Shown piece by piece: positions 12,401-21,400 of a DNA stretch of 64,000 nucleotides. The notes under the pieces are model-generated. The model was given only the letters and a program-made list of their open reading frames with translations, was not told the DNA's origin and did no database searches. A program made the translations under genes and the position numbers. This DNA comes from Nematostella vectensis (Eukaryota; Cnidaria; Anthozoa; Actiniaria; Edwardsiidae), in NCBI RefSeq assembly GCF_932526225.1, contig NC_064034.1, positions 10,667,387 through 10,731,386 on the forward strand. The letters run 5' to 3'. Positions within the stretch are counted from its first letter, which is position 1; each line of letters opens with the position of its first letter.

Positions 12401-15400
12401 GGAAGCATTGGGTTTCTGTACAATAAATATAATACACACTTGGAAATTGCCAGTGGATATTTACGTCGCACCTTCCAGTTTTTGGCTTAAACGTTCAAAC
12501 CACTTTAGCACATTACTCAAATGAGCTGACTTTTCACGGGAAATAAAGTGAAACAAACCTTCAGAGAGAATCTACTTCAATGAGATACTAAAAAGTCGCC
12601 AGAAAATAATTGTTATTTTGCTTTTACAGCTAGTCGCCTCCTGCCTCTAGTATTCTTTCAGTAATTGTGCCGCGTTAGCTGCATTGCGTCCTATAATTGT
12701 TCTTATATTCATGTATTTCCTCGCTAACCTGCAGCTCCGAGCCAACCACCAGGTTCAGTAAAGGTCATTGCCACGTCATCCAAAAGCGTGCGCATATCTT
12801 GGTCGCTACCGCCGCTGGACAGTATTCACGGTATCGTCAGAAGTTTTTTAATCGTATACAACAGAACAGACCGCTCAGCCCACTACTCGCAAAGAATCAC
12901 GGGAAACTCCACGCTTTTCGCATCGTTTGACAGCCTTGCCATCTACACTGAGTACTCATTCCAGGTCCTCGCGGTCACGGTGGCAGATGGTCCGCTCAGC
13001 AGTCCCGAGACAGTACGCACCGCCCCTGATGGTAAGATGGACATAAGGGTTTTTTCAAGGGGAGCCCTGGTGGTGCAGTGGGCAGACCGTTTTTCTGTAG
13101 TGTGCCTGTATCCACTGGAATTATGGGTCCGATTCCCGGTTCCGAGTTGAGTTAGTTTAATCTTGCCTTCGCTCTGAGGGTTTTTTTCCGGGTTCTCCTA
13201 TTTGCCTCCCTCCACAGAAAAAAAAAACAACAACAACAACAATTTCGATACTAAGCTGTGTTTCCTGGCCTGCCTGAGGCGCCTACCTACGCTTTCAACT
13301 CGACCACGCCCTATCTCTTTTTATCTTGCAAATTTATTTATTCTATTGTTTGTATTGTAGAATCGTGAAAAAACCCTAATATGTTTCTACACTTGCTATT
13401 ACTAAACTTCATGTACTAAAACGTCACAATAACTTCCTTTTTTGGTGTTTCTCTCTTACCTTTCTCTGTTCTTATTTTTTTGTTTATGGCGTACTCTTTA
13501 ATTTGTACTTTATTGTATGTTTCGGATTTATTAAAACACCAAAAACGTTACTGGCAAAGCCATCATCTTTTTGTCTTGATCACAAAGCCTTTTTCGCGTG
13601 TCAGTCATTTATTATGTCTTAACATGTTTCAGCGCCCACGGCACCACAAAACCTTCTGCTCTCTGTGACTGGCCCCACCTGTCCTACTCCCCCACGGGTT
13701 ACACTCCAGTGGGACCCCCCTGCGGAGATAAATGACGCCAGAATCAAATACTACACGGTGACCCATCGCAACGCCGAACAGCCCGCCGCCAAGACTGTTA
13801 ATGTCACTATGACGTCATACCCTATTACCGTCATGGGAGGGGTGCGGTATGCGTTCTCTGTGGTCGCTGTGACGGTACTGCCTGGACCTAGTACACCAAC
13901 CAAGGCAGTAGATGTACCGGTGTATGGTAAGCTATGATACACAAAAAATATATAATATACAAAATTTTTATAGCGCCATTTCATTAAGCTCGATGGCTTC
14001 TATGGGATCACCTTTAAGGGAGAATTATGTCTGTCTAAGAACACCTGACTCTTCGTCATTGGAAAACCTAACACAAAATCATTTATTATCTTGACTGTGA
14101 TCGCATTGGGGAGCTGAGAAAGGTTTCCATCTAAATAAAAGCGACGAGTAGGTTTTAAAAGTTTGCAAAAAACATCTGTCAGGTGTTAGTTCTACATTTA
14201 CATTCTACAACCAATTGTAAAAAGAGGCCCGATTGTCAAACCCTAGTCCCAGCAAGAATTCCTGAAGCACATGTAACCCTCCTTTTTCCCAGACGTCTCT
14301 GAAAGACAACACTTTTTCTCTCACAGCCCCATGTTGCAGTCCGAGTAGTGTATTGACTCTTGAGCTCAATGCCACCACTTTCCAGCTTTCCTGGCCAGAG
14401 ATCCCCAGGTCGTGCTCAAACGGGCCCATAACCAGTTACAAGGTCCGCCTTACGCTCGTCAAACAAGGACGCCAGGTGCGTACCGTCCGGGGCATCAGCT
14501 CTGAGATCGTGCGAGTGGTCCCAGGATCGCAGACGAGTGTCATTGTTAGCGGTTTACACGCATGCGCGGAGTACAGCATCTCCGTCCGCGGGAACACGTC
14601 AGCGGGAGGCGGGCCATTCTCGTCTCCTACCGCACTACAGACATCACGTGAGTGTGCAATCTAAATTATCGCGCGACTTCTTTTCGTTTTTGAAGTAGCC
14701 TTACGAATAAACCGCTGTATTTAGATAAACAATAAGTGATAAAAGGGTGATCGCATGAAAGTGCCTTTTTATATGATTTTAATCTTCTTTTTCAGCGCCT
14801 GGGGCTCCCCGCAGCCTCAAACTGATATCCGCCGATAAAAGGGAAGTCTGTTTAAAGTGGGTAATGCCGACAGACGAGAAGGTGGAAAAGTACTATGTGA
14901 GTATTGATGCTTGTTATACTCATAGCATTTACTAAAAGTGTTACTTTTACATCTCTACGTTTTACATCTCTATGTTTTGTGCATATAAAATTTATCTTAA
15001 CTAGATGATGATCTACCAGATTTATCGTCATCTTGACTCACCTGGGTACTGCACACTGTATAAATCCCCATCCCCTTACCACGGTCACTGTATATTAGCG
15101 TTCAACGTTTGCTCTTAGTCATGTCGAGATATCTTTTTCTGACCAAGAATAAGATTTCACCGTGTCCAAACTAGACGATGGTTTTTTTTCAATATTCTGA
15201 TTACTACCTATCTCTACGTTTTGTGCATATAAAATTTATCTTAACTAGATGATGATCTACAAGATTTATCGTCATCTTGACTCACCTGGGTACTGCACAC
15301 TGTATAAATCCCCATCCCCTTACCACGGTCACTGTATATTAGCGTTCAACGTTTGCTCTTAGTCATGTCGAGATATCTTTTTCTGACCAAGAATAAGATT

Positions 15401-18400
15401 TCACCGTGTCCAAACTAGACGATGTTTTTTTTTCAATATTCTGATTACTACCTTGGCTACACAGAACAACAATCCCCCCCCCCCCCCCGCGGCCCCTGGC
15501 CTAGATTAGTTTTACATTTGCACTATTCTGGAAATGAGAAGAGCAATCGTAAAACTTATTCAGGCATCAGGATTTACTATCTACCTTTCTTGGTTTCCAA
15601 ACTAGCGATAACCAATTGTTGTTATAGTTTTATCTTTTCCTGAGTTGTATGTAACCGGGCCCACATGTACTGATCACATTTTACTCATGTCATTTACAGA
15701 TATCTTATTCTGGCCTCAAGACATACGACCCCTCATTCTCTGTGTCCAAACGCGCGGAGTTCAATGGCCCGTCGGTCAGCGGTTGTGTCCAGGGGCTCAC
15801 GCCAGGCACGGTGTATGGTCTGACCGTGTCGGCGAAGACGGCATGTGGTCATGGGCCCGAGAGCAGCCGTGTCGCCGCGAGTACAGATATCGACGGTGAG
15901 TGTCAAGAAAAAATGAGTTTTGTCGTGTTATGTTGTGTCGTGTTATGCAATAACGTGTCGTGTCGTAACGACACAGTACGAAACAACACGGTACTACAGC
16001 ATGTTCTGTATTCGACGCGATACAACACGGTCACGTTTTATGCCGTAGTTACGTGTTAATTTATTTAGTACCGTGTCTTGCAATATGTAACATCGTCGTG
16101 CCGTAGTACTGTGTGGTAGCCGCGTGTTAATGGTGTGTAATTGGTTCAAACTTTCTTTTATCCCCATTATTAAAATGCATTAAAGCATTGAATTTATCAG
16201 CTCCTAATAAATCTAATAAATGGTTCACCGTTCAGCTCCGCCGCAGCCCAGCGTGCCGCAGATTCAGGAAGTCGTCAGCTCAGATGGCGCGCCTAATATC
16301 ACGCTTATACCCTCGTCAGACATCAACGGGCAAATCAGGTACAACAGCTATGATCCCTTATGACATCTAGGTCATATTCGCAACTACAACAAGGCTGAGC
16401 CAAAAAAATAAGCTGTTTTTACTTCGTAGGCTTTGCCATGACGCCTTGAGGGGCCAGGGCCCGTGCCCCCCCCCCCCCCCCCCCCCCAGTAATTTTTCTA
16501 AAATTATAAGGAAATGATCAGTTGGGACGTGGATGTCCACCCACCCCCTCCCCCCATAGTTTACTTAATGTCCCTTGTACCGTGTTCCCCTTTCCCCTCA
16601 GGTGTCCGTTACGGCCCTGGTTGGACATCCTTTCTGAGTCTTTTAAAGTAGACCGGGAAGCATTACAAGCCACATCGATGGCTTTTATTAATTAGTGGGA
16701 ATGAGGTAGAAATGAGAGCTAAAATTCAAACATTTTTGTCTATTCTCTTTAGTATATATGAAATCATCGTGCACCAATCAGGGAGCGACCTTCCAGACGA
16801 CTTTGCTCAACTTCTTACAAACTTCACTCGTGCCAAGTCGCAAGGTCTGCAATTCTACGTCACGGCCAACCTGAAAGAAATTTCCGAGCCCGCGATGAAC
16901 TTTACAGTGGGCGATGCAAAGATGTATGGAGACTACCGAAATGTTCCCCTAGAGGGGGGTCTGGACTATAATGTGTACATCCGGGCTATTGCAGAAAGTC
17001 CATCAGTAAGTATTTGCTATCAGCTGTGATGTATTCTGAACTGTAGCAATTTGCCGTTTACACAATAATTACCGTATACCATGCGTAGCGTTATGTTTGC
17101 TGTCGTAAGTAGCAGGCGTATCAGTAAGTCGAGGTATAGTTTTTTTTACATACCCAACCCTATTGGAAAGAGGGAGCAATATTGTGTGCAGATATGTAGA
17201 CTTATTTGACCTAGATTGGACCCACCCATTTAGACGAATAGACAGGATTTTTTGGGTAGGGTTGGGTAGGGTTGGGTAGGGTTGGGTAGGGTTGGGGGAT
17301 GTGTAGTAACATATATTTTATGAAAAAAGTATAGTATTTGAGAATCCTTTGAATAAAAATGACACGACGCTGGCAAAAGAGGGGAGAAGCGAGTACCCTC
17401 TGCCCTTATAGCTACGCGCCTTCCCTGGTCCATGTTTAACAAAATCTTCCATGTGTGCCTTTTTCCCTAGAAATCCATGGCAGGAGATCCTTACAAGGTC
17501 GCCAAAATATCCGTTCTCGTCGCAGGTGGGTTTCTTTGGTTGCGATATCTTTTGTATCAGTTCCATGAGAAAGTTATACGAGCAACTATATCCAGTTTCG
17601 AATACACATGATACACTGAGACTTTCTGCACTATGTTGGCTTTCTCTAGGAGCCGGGACGCAGGAGCCGAGCCGAGAGGGCAAAGGCGGAGTCGTTGCCA
17701 TGGCAGTGGGCGTCGTAGTTGGCTTGCTTGTTGTCATGGCAGCGCTACTAGTTGGGATCTTCATTTGGAGAAGGTGTGCGAACAATTATAACCTTTTTAC
17801 TATCCGTGTTTTTTGAATATTTTTAAATGTTAAAACATTTTTACTTCAATGAGAACCCTGGCGGAACGCTGAAGGCATTCCGTCTGTTTGTTGTGTTCAG
17901 CGCCCAGCGCCATTTGTCCCTTGCAAGAGTTGGACGCAGGGGGGGGGGGGGGGGCGATTCCAATCGACAGTAAATAAGTGGCCCATTCTTACAGTGATTG
18001 CCTCTACACCCCTCTCCAACCCAGCGATAAAGCTAGAGGTAAAGCTTTTTGGTTTTATAGGCGGATCCCAAATAAAGGTCAAGAAAACCGGGCTGGGAAG
18101 TCTGAGGAAGATGGTGTGACTATGAGCAACCTAAGCGAGGCAAACAAGTCCTTCACGCCGAGTGACGAGGAGTTCGCCGAGAGCGGGACCCCTGTAGTGG
18201 TCAAGCCTGAAGGTAAACGGGGCTATTTCAAAAGGCAGTGCTACTTCATACGAGTGGAAGGCAAAGAATGCTCCTCAGACAGCCACCATACGACTCATGT
18301 TGGACCACAGAACACAGCTTAGATCGAGATGTTTTTTGTGGAGGGAGGAAAACTGGCAAAAGCTAGAACCAACTAATTCAACTCACGTCGAACCAGGAAC

Positions 18401-21400
18401 CCGGTAGTGAGAGACACAGGCACTAGAGAGCGACCGGGAAACCTGTGGTTAGAGGCACAGGCACTACAGAGCGATGCTCTACCAACAGCGCCAGCAATGC
18501 TCCCTAGTTGTCTTTGTTATTCCCTTAATTGGTCGTTATAATAACACTGGGTCGATCCTATCCCCTGTTATATTCTTACTTTTGACAAATTTAAGATGAC
18601 ACGGTTTGCGTTTTTCCTCAGATAATGGAAACATCGAGGAGCCGTTGTACGAGAACACAGAGGGGCAGCCACGCCCTGTACCCATCAGCCAGTTCAGCGA
18701 TCACGTCCATCGTCTCAAGGCCAAGGGCAGGTTCAAAGAGGAATTCCAGGTAGGGTAAAAGCAGGGAGCTATGGGCGAGGGACCATTGGGGAGGTGGCTG
18801 GGGTTTAGGGTTGGTTTGGGATGGGATGGGGTGAAGTCGTTAGGAAGAGAAGCTTCTAATAAAAATAACTTCTAAATAACAAGACCGATAATGTCACCAT
18901 TATCATTACATTGTCATCATCGTCATTATTATCATCATCGTCATCATCATCGTCGTCATCATTATCACCATCATCATCGTCATGATATTATTTTTGTATT
19001 CCAGACTCTGCCGAGTGGTCAACAGTTCACATGGGAAGTGGCGCGAAGGCGAGATAACAAGAAAAGAAACCGCTATGCGAATATCATAGCATGTACGTGA
19101 TGTCCCTGAGACTCAATGCACTTGAAAATTTTTATTAAAGTTGACCATATAATATCTTTATATTTCAGATGATCACTCTCGCGTCCGTCTCCGAGACAAT
19201 CAGGAATCGGACTATATCAACGCATCTTATCTACACGTTAGTATATGACACAAGTGCATGATCCGTAATATTGAAAGCTTTTTTAATGCACTAGTACAGC
19301 AAGGCTACTAACTGTATTCAAGCCTCAGCAAAGGCCCAATAGAAAATGGGAGTTATTGTCCGACTTTAGTCCCATTGATGATGAAGATTTACAGACTGAT
19401 TTGAAATAGCTTGGCAAAAGTGGGCTTGATAAAGGGCTACCATCCCTCTAGCCACGCGTCAATAGAAAAGGTTCGCACGGGCCTGTAATAAATTATCCCT
19501 ATCCTTGTACACTCTTGGGATTTGGTAATGCTCAGTTATTCTTCTTTATACGTAGGGTTATGATGGGACACCAAGAGCGTATATTGCATCGCAAGGTAAA
19601 GAACATTATCCTTATTTCTGCTCTTACTCAGCTAGAGTACCCTCCTTCCTTGACCTGACCTGATTTTGTGTAACTTGTTTCAGGACCTCTGCCTGTTACC
19701 GTTGCCGACTTCTGGCAACTCGTCTGGCAAGAACAAGTAACGACCATCGTAATGCTCACAAACATAGTCGAAGTTGGCAAGGTTCGTAGAATAAACTACA
19801 TACTTTTTTTAGTTAGACAGACTGTATTTTGTCGTTATAGTGTCCCATGCATAGTTAAGGTAGTCTATACGTCATTTCCTTTGTTCCAGACCAAGTGCCA
19901 TAGGTACTGGCCGGAGGGAAAAGCTCGACATGGCGAGTTTGACATCAGTCTCCACCGCGAGGAAGTCTTTGCTGATTACGTTGTGCGGACATTTATTATC
20001 AAGAAGGTTGGCATTGAGAGCAGAATTTACTAATTTAATCCTCCTTACTCCTTCTAGAGCATAGGTCCTCTGCCAGTTTCATCCAGCGGTCTCATCGATA
20101 GAAGCTTTTAAAGCAGTCATGTCATTCCTTTAGTCCCCCAGGTTCTAATAAGTAAATTAATATTGAGTTATCCCATTCCCTTTAGGACGAGGGACAGAGC
20201 CGGCAGGTGGTCCAGTTCCAGTACACCTCGTGGCCAGACAAGGGCGTGCCCCGACACGCGACCTCGGTCCTAGGCTTCCGTCGAAAGGTTCGCGCGCATT
20301 ACACGTCACGCAACGGCCAGGTCCCCATGCTGGTTCACTGCAGGTGATTGGCATATTTTTGAATACTTCCTGTGGAAGGTATCTATTTTCTTATTATCCG
20401 ACTGGCGTGACGCGGGCTTTAGTTGGTTATGAGACCCAATGCAAATGAGATATTCATCTCAGAAGCGAAATAAAAACGACAACGGCACAAAAGCAAGGCA
20501 GCGGTGTTACACAAGTGGGACCGACGGACTTTAACTCAGAACGGTTGCAGAAAATGGATTGATACCTTAATGGTGCATGCCCGTTTTTTTTTTTTCTGTT
20601 CCCGTCTTTTTTCTCATTAAGTTCTACCATGGCTCCTGGCTCTTATTATGTCTTGTTTTCAGTATTAAATGGTTACTGTTGTGCGTTGCAGTGCTGGCGT
20701 TGGTAGGACCGGTGCTTTTATTGCAATCGACGCCATGTTAGAACGCGCAAAGAAAGAAAAAACCGTGGATATCCACAACTATGTGAACGTTATGAGAAAC
20801 AACAGGTGTACCATGATACAAACAGAGGTGAGTGAAAACAGGGAACTGATGCAATCGCAATCGACGCCATGTTAGAACGCGCAAAGAAAGAAAAATCCGT
20901 GGATATCCACAACTATGTAAACGTGATAAGAAACAACAGATGTACCATGATACAAACAGAGGTGAGTGAGAACAGGGAACTTACAAACAAGGGCGAAAGT
21001 AAGGTAACGGAGCTCTTTGTCCACCCCCTCCACCACAAGCTGTGTCCAAACAGATGTACCATGATACAGACAGAGGTGAGTGAAAACAGGGAACTTACAC
21101 ACAAGGGCAAAGGTAAGGTAACGGAGATCTCTGTCACCCCCTTCCCTACAAGCCGTGAAAAGAGAAGTGGAAGGGCCCGAATGACTAGGGCCCAAGAATT
21201 CATACGAATGTCTCTTTACACTGCCATGGTTTATTCTACTTGCAATTCGCCACCAAAATTAATTCCCATGCCAAAGCCCGAATGTTGATCTCTGCTAATG
21301 GCTTTTTTTTGGACTAAAATACCTACCTTAAAAAGGTGGCTTGTTTGGGAGAGATGATACTCTATCGTGATCCGGTTCAAGCTAAACGTCCTTATTCTTC

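Noticed and set aside
15940-16110. Structured RNA from CGTGTTGTxxTACGAC repeats
   Set aside because: Degenerate GTCGTGTTATG/ACACGGTA simple repeats; no stable conserved fold could be argued.
18039-18060. A 22-base mini-intron between 18038 and 18061
   Set aside because: Too short to be spliced, and it would join the parts out of frame; two alternative acceptors explain the sequence better.
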